Source: Dehalococcoidales bacterium (GTDB lineage: Bacteria > Chloroflexota > Dehalococcoidia > Dehalococcoidales > Fen-1064). From it: a stretch of DNA of 8,372 bases. Position numbers and translations under genes: made by a program. The first letter of the stretch is position 1; the number at the start of each line of letters is the position of its first letter. The DNA lies in NCBI GenBank assembly GCA_028712845.1, contig JAQTPO010000085.1:1-8372 (forward strand). The letters are read 5' to 3'. Positions 1 to 6,244 of this stretch are shown here, in pieces. Below the pieces are notes generated by a model. It saw only the letters and a list, made by a program, of their open reading frames with translations, was not told the origin of the DNA and ran no database searches.

Positions 1-1
1 G

Positions 2-193
2 ATGAATTTGTTAGGACAGGGCAGAATGTACCAGGGCTTGATTGACGGAGATATTGAAGAAGGCTCGATGCTGGCAGGTCAAATCGCCGGCATGATAAAA
101 GATATAAAACCGGTTAAGGTCATCATCGAAGAAACAATCGCTGAGGCAGAACGGTTGATTGCCAGCCTCAATAATTTCAAAGTAAGGAGATAG
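2..193 (+). CDS. fabK: Enoyl-[acyl-carrier-protein] reductase II (FabK), C-terminal end, 5' truncated by window
   Basis: Only the last 63 residues are present; the gene enters from the left edge, so the ATG at 2 is internal and not the start. The visible segment runs GDIEEGSMLAGQIAGMI, then IKPVKVIIEETIAEAERL. This is the typical end of the FMN-dependent TIM-barrel FabK/nitronate monooxygenase family: the glycine-rich 'aGQiaG.I' helix, then 'di.PV.eiI..i..EAe'. FabK reduces trans-2-enoyl-ACP in the last step of each fatty acid elongation round, in the cytoplasm. The stop is 2 nt before the fabD start, and the fabD ribosome binding site lies in the last codons, so the two are surely co-transcribed. 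From this piece alone a 2-nitropropane dioxygenase-like paralogue cannot be excluded, but the fabD neighbour favours FabK. Confidence 0.75.
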   Translation: MNLLGQGRMYQGLIDGDIEEGSMLAGQIAGMIKDIKPVKVIIEETIAEAERLIASLNNFKVRR

Positions 194-195
194 TT

Positions 196-1131
196 GTGTC
201 CGATACTAAAAAAGTAGCTTACGTTTTCCCCGGTCAGGGCTCACAAACCGTGGGTATGGGCAAAGACCTTTATGATAGCTTTGACTCCATCAAAACACTC
301 TTCAAACAGGCGGACGATGCCGTAGGGTTTCCCCTCTCTAAAATATGTTTCGAGGGACCTGATGAGGAGCTTCGCAAGACCAGTAATGCCCAACCGGCGC
401 TGGTCACCGTCAGCATCGCCTGCCTCAAAGCGGCCCAAGAAGTTGCCGGAGGAAAACTACCCGCACCGGTATTTATGGCTGGCCATAGCCTCGGCGAATA
501 TACGGCATTAGCCGCCGCCGGTGTGATTGATTTCAGCACGGCTGTTTTTCTGGCAAAAGAGCGCGGTCGTCTGATGTATGAAGCCGGGATGAAACAACCG
601 GGCACGATGGCAGCCGTGATGGGACTTGAAGAAGCAGTACTGGCAGAGGTCTGCCGTGAGACCGGCACCGTCATCGCCAATTACAATAGCCCCGGTCAAC
701 TGGTCATCAGCGGCGCTACGGAAAATATTGCCAAAGCTGCCGAACTGGCAAAAAGCAAGGGGGCAGCGCGGGCGATTCCGCTTCAGGTGAGCGGCGCTTT
801 CCATTCGCCTTTAATGCAACCGGCTGTCGATGGTATGGCGCAGATTCTGTCGAAAACCGTCTTCAAAAAACCTGCTGTCCCTATCATTGCGAATGTCACC
901 GCGCAACCATTAACCGACGGCGCCCAATTCAAAGATGAACTGCTCAGACAGTTGTGCAGCGGCGTGCAGTGGCAACGCTCGGTGGAATATATGCTCAAAC
1001 AGGGAACAGGCAAATTCATGGAAATCGGACCGGGAAAAGTGCTTGCGGGGCTTATCAAGCGGATTAGCCGCGATGCCGAGATAATGAATATCGGGGATGC
1101 GGCGGCGGTGAAGGGACTGATTGCCAATTAG
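196..1131 (+). CDS. fabD: Malonyl-CoA:ACP transacylase (FabD)
   Basis: FabD moves the malonyl group from malonyl-CoA to holo-ACP, supplying the extender unit for type II fatty acid synthesis. The 311-residue length is normal for the family. Key residues are all visible: FPGQGSQ at 11-17 (oxyanion Gln14), nucleophile Ser98 in GHSLGEYTAL, Arg123 that binds the malonyl carboxylate, His203 in AFHSP (catalytic dyad) and Gln258 in VQW. The C-terminal FMEIGPGKVLAGLIKRI is also characteristic. Translation starts at GTG 196, preceded by AAGGAGA at 184-190, which overlaps the end of fabK; no other start fits the conserved N-terminus. It forms one transcription unit with fabK. No convincing terminator follows; a 152-nt gap with a new promoter separates it from fabG. 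Confidence 0.97.
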   Translation: MSDTKKVAYVFPGQGSQTVGMGKDLYDSFDSIKTLFKQADDAVGFPLSKICFEGPDEELRKTSNAQPALVTVSIACLKAAQEVAGGKLPAPVFMAGHSLGEYTALAAAGVIDFSTAVFLAKERGRLMYEAGMKQPGTMAAVMGLEEAVLAEVCRETGTVIANYNSPGQLVISGATENIAKAAELAKSKGAARAIPLQVSGAFHSPLMQPAVDGMAQILSKTVFKKPAVPIIANVTAQPLTDGAQFKDELLRQLCSGVQWQRSVEYMLKQGTGKFMEIGPGKVLAGLIKRISRDAEIMNIGDAAAVKGLIAN

Positions 1132-1144
1132 GGTTCGCATTTTT

Positions 1145-1167
1145 TGTCACACTGAACGAAGTGAATG
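1145..1167. repeat. Short degenerate copy of a dispersed 'GTCA..CTGAaCGAAGtGAA' repeat
   Basis: The bases TGTCACACTGAACGAAG followed by TGAATG resemble one end of the widespread short repeat GTCATTCTGAGCGAAGCGAAGAATCT that I know from Dehalococcoidia and other genomes. A weak hairpin, CACT (1150-1153) with AGTG (1160-1163), is present. Only one end is seen, so this is probably a decayed fragment. The assignment rests on resemblance, not on a search. Confidence 0.35.
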
Positions 1168-1231
1168 CAGCTAGTAATTAAACATCCGGATTCTGGACTA
1201 AACCCGGAATGATGTTGAGTCTATCCCCGTA

Positions 1232-1240
1232 TGTTATACT
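1232..1240 (+). promoter_or_regulatory. Extended -10 promoter upstream of fabG
   Basis: TGT-TATACT at 1232-1240 is a good extended -10 element (TGN plus a hexamer with 5 of 6 consensus bases). There is no well-placed -35: TTGAGT at 1215-1220 leaves only a 14-nt spacer, which is common with extended -10 promoters. The distance to the fabG start is about 43 nt. It would let fabG-nusB-acpP be expressed apart from fabK-fabD. Confidence 0.5.
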
Positions 1241-1283
1241 AAAAACATCAATCACCGAATAAGCTGAAAAGAGGATTCATAAT

Positions 1284-2036
1284 ATGGATTTAACGGGCAA
1301 AGTAGCCATTGTTACGGGCAGCGGCAGGGGCATCGGCAAAGCCATCGCCGTGAAACTGGCAGAAGCGGGCGCCACCATCGTCATCAACGACGTGGGCAAT
1401 AGCGCTCCCGCCGAGCAAACCGTGGCAGAAATTAAAAAAATGAACCGCCAGGCAATGGCGGTTATGGCGGATGTCAGTTCTTCTGCAGACGTAGCGCGAC
1501 TGGTGGATACCGCCGCCGCAACTTATGGCAAGGTGGACATCCTCGTCAACAATGCCGGCATTACCCGCGACCAGCTGGCAATGCGGATGACGGAGGAAGA
1601 CTGGGATAAAGTACTGACTATTAACCTGAAGAGCGTCTTTTTATGCACCAGGGCTGTTTTGCGCCCGATGCTGAAACAACGCTCCGGCAGAATCGTCAGC
1701 ATTTCCAGCATTGTCGGCATTATCGGGAATGCAGGTCAGGCGAACTATGCCTCTGCTAAAGCAGGTATTATCGGCTTCACCAAAACAATCGCCAAGGAAG
1801 TAGCTTCCCGAGGGATTACCGTAAACGCCGTCGCCCCGGGTTTTATCGATACCCCGATGACGCAGGCATTACCCGAAGAACGGCGGCAGGCATTAATGAA
1901 TAGCATCCCCCTCGGCTATCTGGGCACACCGCGTGACATTGCCGAAACAGTGGCTTTTCTCGCTTCCGAAGAGGCAAGATATATCACCGGGCAGGTCATC
2001 ACGGTTGACGGCGGAATATCACTCGGTAAACTCTAA
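1284..2036 (+). CDS. fabG: 3-oxoacyl-[acyl-carrier-protein] reductase (FabG)
   Basis: FabG reduces 3-oxoacyl-ACP to 3-hydroxyacyl-ACP with NADPH, the first reductive step of fatty acid elongation, as a soluble tetramer. The 250-residue protein is a classical short-chain dehydrogenase. It has the Rossmann motif TGSGRGIG at 11-18, NNAG at 89-92, and the catalytic tetrad Asn114, Ser142, Tyr155 and Lys159 (YASAK) with the usual 13-residue Ser-Tyr spacing. It also has the PGFIDTPMT loop (185-193) and the C-terminal ITGQVITVDGGISL. The ATG at 1284 follows AAGAGGA at 1269-1275. Because it lies between fabD and acpP, FabG is far more likely than another SDR. All catalytic residues are intact. Confidence 0.95.
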   Translation: MDLTGKVAIVTGSGRGIGKAIAVKLAEAGATIVINDVGNSAPAEQTVAEIKKMNRQAMAVMADVSSSADVARLVDTAAATYGKVDILVNNAGITRDQLAMRMTEEDWDKVLTINLKSVFLCTRAVLRPMLKQRSGRIVSISSIVGIIGNAGQANYASAKAGIIGFTKTIAKEVASRGITVNAVAPGFIDTPMTQALPEERRQALMNSIPLGYLGTPRDIAETVAFLASEEARYITGQVITVDGGISLGKL

Positions 2037-2066
2037 TCAATTTAAACAGGGTATTCGATAATGAGG

Positions 2067-2161
2067 CTGTCTTTGAGGATACGCCGTATCCGAAGAATCT
2101 CCGACACTACTTAGTAGGCATGGAGACCCTTCATCCTTCTTTGAAGGACTCAAGGCGACAG
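2067..2161. repeat. Degenerate miniature inverted-repeat-like element between fabG and nusB
   Basis: The ends CTGTCTTTGAG (2067-2077) and CTCAAGGCGACAG (2149-2161) are imperfect inverted repeats. Three internal stems are visible: GGATAC/GTATCC (2077-2082 with 2086-2091), TCTCC/GGAGA (2098-2102 with 2122-2126) and TCCTTC/GAAGGA (2134-2139 with 2143-2148). The 'GAGGATACG..GTATCCGAAGAATCT' core and the 'GAGACCCTTCATCCTTC' part look like a diverged copy of the GTCATTCTGAGGATACGAAG-type repeat of Dehalococcoidia genomes. It codes for nothing evident. It occupies most of the 187-nt gap, and its hairpins would be transcribed in the fabG-nusB message. Confidence 0.55.
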
Positions 2162-2223
2162 TTCTGAACAATGTATTGGACACCTAGATGACCGATGTAG
2201 TATTCTGTGAATAGAGGCAGTAG

Positions 2224-2646
2224 ATGGCAGGCGGACGAAGGAAAGCCCGGAGCATTGCTCTCCAAGCACTTTACGAAATCGATTCGGTGCAACACGACCC
2301 GGAGGAGACTTTAAAACACCTCCAGGCAGAAGCCGATTTATCTGAAGCAACTATCGGTTTTGCCCGTGAACTGGTGGAGGGCGTTACCCGGGACAGAGAG
2401 AAACTGGACGCTCTAATACACCGGTATGCGCCTGCCTGGCCTATAGAGCAGATAGCGGTCATCGACCGTAATATCTTGAGACTTGCAATATTTGAGATTT
2501 TGATTGATAATAAAATACCAGTGAAGGTCGCAATCAATGAGGCTGTCGAACTGGCAAAGGACTTCGGTGGCGACAGTTCGTCAAAGTTTATTAACGGCGT
2601 TCTCGGTGCCGTTAGCATAAATAATAAAAAAGAGAATCCTTTATAG
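2224..2646 (+). CDS. nusB: Transcription antitermination factor NusB
   Basis: NusB is a small all-helical RNA-binding protein. With NusE (S10) it binds boxA RNA and supports rRNA transcription antitermination. The 140-residue length is usual. Family hallmarks are the N-terminal [16 protein letters not shown] (basic helix 1), [14 protein letters not shown] at about 92-105, [18 protein letters not shown] near 110-127, and the terminal [12 protein letters not shown]. The ATG at 2224 follows AGAGG at 2213-2217 with 6-nt spacing. It sits 187 nt after fabG, separated by a repeat element, and its stop lies in the acpP ribosome binding region, so nusB and acpP are translated from one message. Confidence 0.95.
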   Translation: MAGGRRKARSIALQALYEIDSVQHDPEETLKHLQAEADLSEATIGFARELVEGVTRDREKLDALIHRYAPAWPIEQIAVIDRNILRLAIFEILIDNKIPVKVAINEAVELAKDFGGDSSSKFINGVLGAVSINNKKENPL

Positions 2647-2656
2647 GGGGTAGATA

Positions 2657-2917
2657 GTGGCAACTGTTTTCGAGCGGGTCAAGAAAATCGTGGTGGAACA
2701 GCTGGGCGCTGATGAAAAGGACGTTGTGCCTACAGCCCGCTTCGTTGATGATCTGGGCGCTGATTCACTCGACTTAGTAGAATTAATAATGTCTCTGGAA
2801 GAGGAATTCAGCAACTCCACCAGCAAAATTGAAATTCCGGACGAAGATGCGGAGAAAATTGTCACCGTCCAGAATGCTGTTGACTACATCACGGACCTGG
2901 GTGTTAAAGACAAGTAG
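2657..2917 (+). CDS. acpP: Acyl carrier protein (AcpP)
   Basis: AcpP carries growing fatty acyl chains on a 4'-phosphopantetheine arm. The attachment serine is Ser37 in the perfectly conserved [15 protein letters not shown]. The N-terminal [13 protein letters not shown] and C-terminal [19 protein letters not shown] are textbook. The protein has 86 residues against about 77-80 in E. coli-type ACPs. The extra length is mostly about five residues (NSTSK region, 52-57) inserted between EEEF and IEIPDEDA, in the loop between helix II and helix III. The start is GTG 2657 with AGGGGG at 2645-2650, overlapping the nusB stop. It is the substrate of the neighbouring FabD, FabG and FabK proteins. It is strongly acidic, as expected. 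Confidence 0.96.
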   Translation: MATVFERVKKIVVEQLGADEKDVVPTARFVDDLGADSLDLVELIMSLEEEFSNSTSKIEIPDEDAEKIVTVQNAVDYITDLGVKDK

Positions 2918-2933
2918 TAAATAAGATAGCATT

Positions 2934-3638
2934 GTGATTAAAGCCGTATTTTTCGATTGGTTTAACACACTGGCTTGTTACTATCCGCCGCGTGAAGAAC
3001 TGGAAAGCCAGGCTCTAAAAGAGCTTGGCTTCGATGTCTCTCCCAAAGCAATCAGTCCGGGTCTGTATCTCGCCGATAAAAACTTCTACGAGGAGAATGC
3101 GCGTCTCCCCATCCGCGAGCGAAATAAAGAAGCTCAAATGAAGGTTTACACCGGTTTCCAGTGGATTATCCTGAAAGAAGCCGGCATTGCACCCACCGAC
3201 GATTTGGTCCTCAAACTAATGACCAGAATGCTGCAACTCAATGCCAGCATGAAGTTCGTTCTTTTTGACGATGTCCGCACTACCCTTAAAGCCATAAAAC
3301 AGAAGAACCTGAAAGTGGGCTTGCTCACCAACCTGCAAAGCGAAGTGAACTCGATGTGCCGCGAGCTTGGCATTGCCGATTACCTTGATTTTACCGTGAC
3401 TTCGGCAGAAGTGGGCGCAGATAAACCCCAACCGCCTATCTTCCTGAAAGCTCTGGAACTGGCGCAGGCAAAAGCCAGCGAAGCAATGCATATCGGCGAC
3501 CAGTACCAGAATGACGTGCAGGGCGCACGCGCCGTGGGCATTCAGCCCGTCCTGCTTGACCGGGCTGATTATTACGCAGAAATTACGGATTGCCCGCGGA
3601 TAAGAAGCCTGACCGAAGTGGTGAAGCTTATCCGCTAG
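2934..3638 (+). CDS. HAD-superfamily hydrolase (subfamily IA-like), specific substrate unknown
   Basis: The 234-residue protein has the HAD motifs in order: motif I FFDWFNTL with nucleophile Asp8, motif II Thr132 in VGLLTN, motif III Lys164 in GADKPQPPIF, and motif IV HIGDQYQNDV with Asp189 and Asp194 for Mg2+. Residues of about 16-105 form the helical cap of subfamily I. Motif I is D-W-F-N-T: the second, acid/base Asp of phosphatases (DxD) is replaced by Phe10. Haloacid dehalogenases and phosphonatases also lack that Asp, so a phosphatase role is not assured. The start is GTG 2934, needed to keep motif I at the N-terminus; only a weak purine stretch precedes it. It follows acpP by 16 nt and is probably at the end of that operon. 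Its stop overlaps the stop of the converging CoA-transferase frame. Confidence 0.85.
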   Translation: MIKAVFFDWFNTLACYYPPREELESQALKELGFDVSPKAISPGLYLADKNFYEENARLPIRERNKEAQMKVYTGFQWIILKEAGIAPTDDLVLKLMTRMLQLNASMKFVLFDDVRTTLKAIKQKNLKVGLLTNLQSEVNSMCRELGIADYLDFTVTSAEVGADKPQPPIFLKALELAQAKASEAMHIGDQYQNDVQGARAVGIQPVLLDRADYYAEITDCPRIRSLTEVVKLIR

Positions 3639-4234
3639 GCAATCACCCGCTTTTCTTTAAACTGTGCGATGTCTTCCCAGCTATACCCGTACTCCAGTAA
3701 GACCTCTTCCGTATGCTGACCGAAAACAGGAGCAGGCATTCTGTAGGTAGCCGGGGTCTCGCTGAAATTCAGGGGATTGGCGATGACTCTCAAGTTACCA
3801 TATTGCGGGTGTTCGACCGTGACAAAATAGTTGTTTGCCTTCGCCTGAGGGTCGTTCACCACTTCTCCGACAGTCTGAACATAACCAAACGGAATTCCCT
3901 GAAGGCGAGTTTTCCATTCTTCAAGGGTTCTGGAGAGAAAAACTTTATCCAGAATATGCACCAGCGCACTGCGGTTCAACAGCCTGTTATCATGTGAATC
4001 GAACCTCGGGTCGTGTTCCAAATCCTGGCGTTCGGTAGCCTGGCAAAACTTCGGCCAATAAAGGGCGGACTGAACCATGCTGAGTGACAGTGTTCTGCCA
4101 TCCTTCGTCTCATACGACATCGACAATGGGGAACTGACTTCCCGGGTAAAGCTATCCATATGCTTTACAGCGGATTCAGTTTCTCCTTTTGCCTTTATAT
4201 ACTCTTTACATCGCTCCGGATCCATCAACCGCAT
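3635..4234 (-). CDS. Family III (CaiB/BaiF) CoA-transferase, C-terminal part in a separate frame
   Basis: This 199-residue frame continues the CoA-transferase encoded just upstream, but in the -1 frame. It includes LSMSYETKDGRTLSLSMVQSALYWPKFC and the family's later segment: HDNRLLNRSALVHILDKVFLSRTLEEWKTRLQ, IPFGYVQTVGEVVNDPQAKANNYFVTVEHPQYG, NPLNFSETP. These correspond to the small-domain and C-terminal regions of formyl-CoA transferase-like proteins. The piece lacks the N-terminal CoA-binding fold and the catalytic Asp. It begins at ATG 4234, overlapping the end of the first frame by 10 nt, with GAGGTGA at 4242-4248 as a very good ribosome binding site 7 nt away. It could be made as a second chain, fused by frameshifting, or be the tail of a broken gene. 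It ends on the CTAG shared with the HAD gene stop. Confidence 0.8.
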   Translation of the reverse strand: MRLMDPERCKEYIKAKGETESAVKHMDSFTREVSSPLSMSYETKDGRTLSLSMVQSALYWPKFCQATERQDLEHDPRFDSHDNRLLNRSALVHILDKVFLSRTLEEWKTRLQGIPFGYVQTVGEVVNDPQAKANNYFVTVEHPQYGNLRVIANPLNFSETPATYRMPAPVFGQHTEEVLLEYGYSWEDIAQFKEKRVIA

Positions 4235-4956
4235 TTTTCTCTCACCTCGTCGTCATCGCGCGCATCTATTCCGGTAGCCAGATATGCGGCAATATCCCAT
4301 GCCATCTGGTAAATACCGGCATGGAACAGGGAGGTGTCCACTTCCTGCCCAATCCCCGTTCTCTCTCTATGATATAAAGCCATCATCACGCCGAACGCCA
4401 ACAATACCCCCACTTCAACATCCCCTATAGTCACGCGGTATTCAGGGAAAGGCATACCCTTTCTTGAAAGTAGATACGGCAGCCCCGCCCGTGACCAGTA
4501 TATGGTGGAATCATACCCGGGAAGATTTTTCTCTGCCCCTAATTTACCGACAGCCGAGATAGAGCCGAAAACCAGCCGCGGATTAATTTTGCGCAGGATG
4601 CTGTATTCCAACCCGTATTTCTCCAGTTCAAAGGGTCTGAAATTCGTGACTAATACATCCGACTTTTCCACCATTTTATAAAGTACTTCCTGCCCCGCTT
4701 TCCGGCTCAGGTCGAGGGCGATACTTCTTTTGTTACGGTTGGCATTTTCCCAGGTGTAGTTAATATCTGACGGAATTCCTGCTCTTTGCCCCGGCAACTC
4801 AGGGACAGCCTGAAATACCCGCCATGAATCTCCTCTTACCGGATGCTCGATGTGAATTACATCCGCCCCAAAATCCGCCAGATGGCGAGCGCAGATAGGC
4901 ACTGCCGCAACCTGAGATACATCCAGAACTTTAATCCCTTCAAGAGCCATTTTCAT
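4225..4956 (-). CDS. Family III (CaiB/BaiF) CoA-transferase, N-terminal part with catalytic Asp
   Basis: Family III transferases move CoA from one carboxylic acid to another through enzyme-bound aspartyl-CoA. This frame has the family's start (LEGIKVLDVSQVAAVPICARHLADFGADVIHIE), the NRNKRSIALDL strand-loop, SDVLVTNFRP, and the catalytic region PGYDSTIYWSRAG. The Asp in that last segment (residue 149 from this start) fits the nucleophile. VTIGDVEVGVLLAFGVMMALYHRERTGIGQEVDTSLF follows. I choose ATG 4956, which has AAAGGAG at 4968-4974, 11 nt upstream. An in-frame GTG at 4983 would add nine residues but has no well-spaced ribosome site. The frame stops at 4225 after DDDEVREKCG, about 243 residues, whereas the family is usually about 380-430. 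The rest lies in the next frame. The physiological substrate cannot be told from sequence. Confidence 0.82.
   Translation of the reverse strand: MKMALEGIKVLDVSQVAAVPICARHLADFGADVIHIEHPVRGDSWRVFQAVPELPGQRAGIPSDINYTWENANRNKRSIALDLSRKAGQEVLYKMVEKSDVLVTNFRPFELEKYGLEYSILRKINPRLVFGSISAVGKLGAEKNLPGYDSTIYWSRAGLPYLLSRKGMPFPEYRVTIGDVEVGVLLAFGVMMALYHRERTGIGQEVDTSLFHAGIYQMAWDIAAYLATGIDARDDDEVREKCG
4234..4238 (-). other. Frame-shift point in the split CoA-transferase (A5 run)
   Basis: On the minus strand the coding sequence reads GAA AAA TGC GGT TGA in the first frame, and the second frame resumes at the ATG formed by the last A of this A5 run. Adding one A, or slipping the AAA-reading tRNA-Lys back by one base, gives ...VREK-MRLMDPERCKEY... 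and a continuous protein of about 440 residues. The two frames overlap here by 10 nt. The site could be a one-base deletion, a sequencing error in a short run, or a real slippage site. Confidence 0.75.
4242..4248 (-). promoter_or_regulatory. Internal Shine-Dalgarno sequence before the second CoA-transferase frame
   Basis: GAGGTGA (minus strand) matches seven successive bases of the complement of the 16S 3' end and lies 7 nt before ATG 4234. It falls inside the codons for the DDDEVREK end of the first frame. It would allow coupled re-initiation on the second frame. A strong internal site like this can also pause ribosomes and promote frameshifting at a following A run, as known for dnaX. Chance occurrence in a purine-rich stretch is possible. 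Confidence 0.5.
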
Positions 4957-5036
4957 ATCGGTTCCGTCTCCTTTCGATTCCACCTCTTATAATTCTAGCT
5001 GTTATTGCTGTTATATACCACCCCAAAAAACTGAAA

Positions 5037-5066
5037 TTGAAAGAGAGTGCGGATTTCCGCTATAAT
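5037..5066 (+). promoter_or_regulatory. Sigma70-like promoter for tRNA-His
   Basis: TTGAAA at 5037-5042 and a perfect TATAAT at 5061-5066 are separated by 18 nt. Transcription would begin near 5073 and run through the tRNA-His gene at 5141 after a leader of about 70 nt that RNase P must remove. Confidence 0.75.
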
Positions 5067-5140
5067 AAATAATTGCGCTACAAGTAAATAGCAGTCAGCC
5101 GATAGTTACCAGCTATGAGCCGACCGCTACAAATCTGCAT

Positions 5141-5217
5141 GGTGGGTGTAGCCCAGTGGTTAAGGCGTCAGGTTGTGGCCCTGAAGATCGAGGGTTCAAT
5201 CCCCTCCACCCACCCCA
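5141..5217 (+). tRNA. tRNA-His (anticodon GTG), CCA encoded
   Basis: A full cloverleaf folds. The acceptor stem GTGGGTG (5142-5148) pairs with CACCCAC (5207-5213). The D arm is GCCC...AGGC. The anticodon stem TCAGG/CCTGA encloses loop TTGTGGC with anticodon GTG at 5175-5177. The T stem GAGGG/CCCTC encloses TTCAATC. The extra 5' G (5141, G-1) opposite discriminator C73 (5214) is the identity feature of tRNA-His. CCA is encoded at 5215-5217. The gene lies between two minus-strand genes, so it is transcribed against them from its own promoter. Confidence 0.97.
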
Positions 5218-5272
5218 AACCACCCAAAGGGGGGAATAACCGATAATCAGACCGCACTAACAGGACTTTCTT

Positions 5273-6082
5273 TTAGGGGATGTTGCCGCGCCATTCGTTC
5301 AATGCCCGTTTTAAGCCCTTTTCCCGGGCAATGGCATAGAAAGCCGGCACCGCCTCACCGAAATGAGCGATGGCATCCGCATCACAGCCGGACATTATTG
5401 CCGTCCGGTAACCCATCATATCCTGAATCCGGTTAATCTGGATTTTATAGACTTTCAGTATTTCCAGCGGCGTCTCGGCTATTTTTCTTGCCATTTCATT
5501 AACTTCAGCTTCCAGTTTGTCTGCCGGCACGGCTTTATTTGCCCAACCGATTTTCTCCGCTTCTTTGCCGTCGATAGTGGTGCCGATGGGATAGAATATT
5601 TCTTTGGCTTTTCTGGGACCGACGAGCCATACCCAGGTGGAGGTAACGAAGCCGGCGCCAAGCGGCGCCTGTATGCTCCCGACCCGGGTGTCTTCAGCCA
5701 CATAAACAAGGTCGCACATCGAGGCTAGCATCGTGCCGCCAGCCAGGGCATAGCCGTGTATCTGAGCGATGACCGGTCGGGGAACTTCCCTGATAGTCAG
5801 GAAGCGCTCATCCATTTTACGAAGTCTTTCCTGGTCCTGTGTAATAGTAATAGGTTTGGAGCGGCCCGGTGACTTCGGGTCAACATCAAAACCGACGGAG
5901 AAGGCACGTCCGGCTCCCTTGAGGATAATAACTTTCACGTCATCGCTGTGAGACACCTCAATCATGGCATGATAAACATCTTCCTGTAACTCCTCACTCA
6001 GGGCATTGAGTTTTTCCGGGCGGTTGAGAGTAACCGTGGCAATGTTGTTCTTCTTTTCAACCAGTACAGTCTTGTAGTCCAC
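5273..6082 (-). CDS. Enoyl-CoA hydratase/isomerase (crotonase) family protein lacking the usual catalytic glutamates
   Basis: The 269-residue protein has the crotonase fold: NRPEKLNALSEEL at 20-32, the first oxyanion-hole segment GRAFSVGFDVD at 58-68, and the second, HGYALAGGTMLASMCDLVYVAED, at 109-131. A typical helical C-terminus follows. In active hydratases the second segment reads GGCEL and the next strand has the second Glu (QPE.). Here the corresponding residues look like Met118 and Gln138 (SIQAPLGAG), so hydratase activity is doubtful. Other crotonase chemistry, such as isomerase, hydrolase or C-C bond cleavage, or a different acyl-CoA ligand is possible. The start is GTG 6082 after AGGAGG about 5 nt upstream; no ATG alternative preserves the N-terminus. 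The CoA-transferase downstream on the same strand suggests a shared acyl-CoA pathway, though tRNA-His lies between. Confidence 0.88.
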   Translation of the reverse strand: MDYKTVLVEKKNNIATVTLNRPEKLNALSEELQEDVYHAMIEVSHSDDVKVIILKGAGRAFSVGFDVDPKSPGRSKPITITQDQERLRKMDERFLTIREVPRPVIAQIHGYALAGGTMLASMCDLVYVAEDTRVGSIQAPLGAGFVTSTWVWLVGPRKAKEIFYPIGTTIDGKEAEKIGWANKAVPADKLEAEVNEMARKIAETPLEILKVYKIQINRIQDMMGYRTAIMSGCDADAIAHFGEAVPAFYAIAREKGLKRALNEWRGNIP

Positions 6083-6154
6083 AATTTCCTCCTCTTATGA
6101 AAACTTTACGACGATTTTGCGCTCTCAACGGTCGGTTTGTCAAGAAAATTCAGA

Positions 6155-6224
6155 TGTCATTCCCGCCCCGCATCGGTGTGCGGGGTAAACTCCGGCTGGA
6201 ATCCAGAGTAAGCTTTATACTGGA
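6155..6224. repeat. Degenerate 'GTCATTCCCGC...GGAATCCAG' dispersed repeat
   Basis: GTCATTCCCG (6156-6165) and CTGGAATCCAGA (6196-6207) are the two ends of the common short repeat GTCATTCCCGCGAAAGCGGGAATCCAG. Between them is a perfect 7-bp hairpin, CCCCGCA (6166-6172) with TGCGGGG (6179-6185), in place of the usual CGCGAAAGCG loop. A second imperfect stem joins TCCAG (6202-6206) to CTGGA (6220-6224). It is non-coding and lies between the crotonase start and the tRNA-Arg promoter. Confidence 0.6.
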
Positions 6225-6244
6225 GCAAGAACCGGTACATCACT

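Noticed and set aside
241..1140. Several minus-strand open frames antisense to fabD
   Set aside because: They have no family motifs or ribosome sites and overlap a gene with complete catalytic residues; they are shadows of the coding bias.
3713..4377. Plus-strand open frames opposite the CoA-transferase C-terminal half
   Set aside because: They show no recognisable domain and are antisense to a frame with clear family similarity.
5218..5272. Possible terminator after tRNA-His (CCC-AAA-GGGGGG)
   Set aside because: The stem is only three to four pairs and no T run follows on the plus strand.
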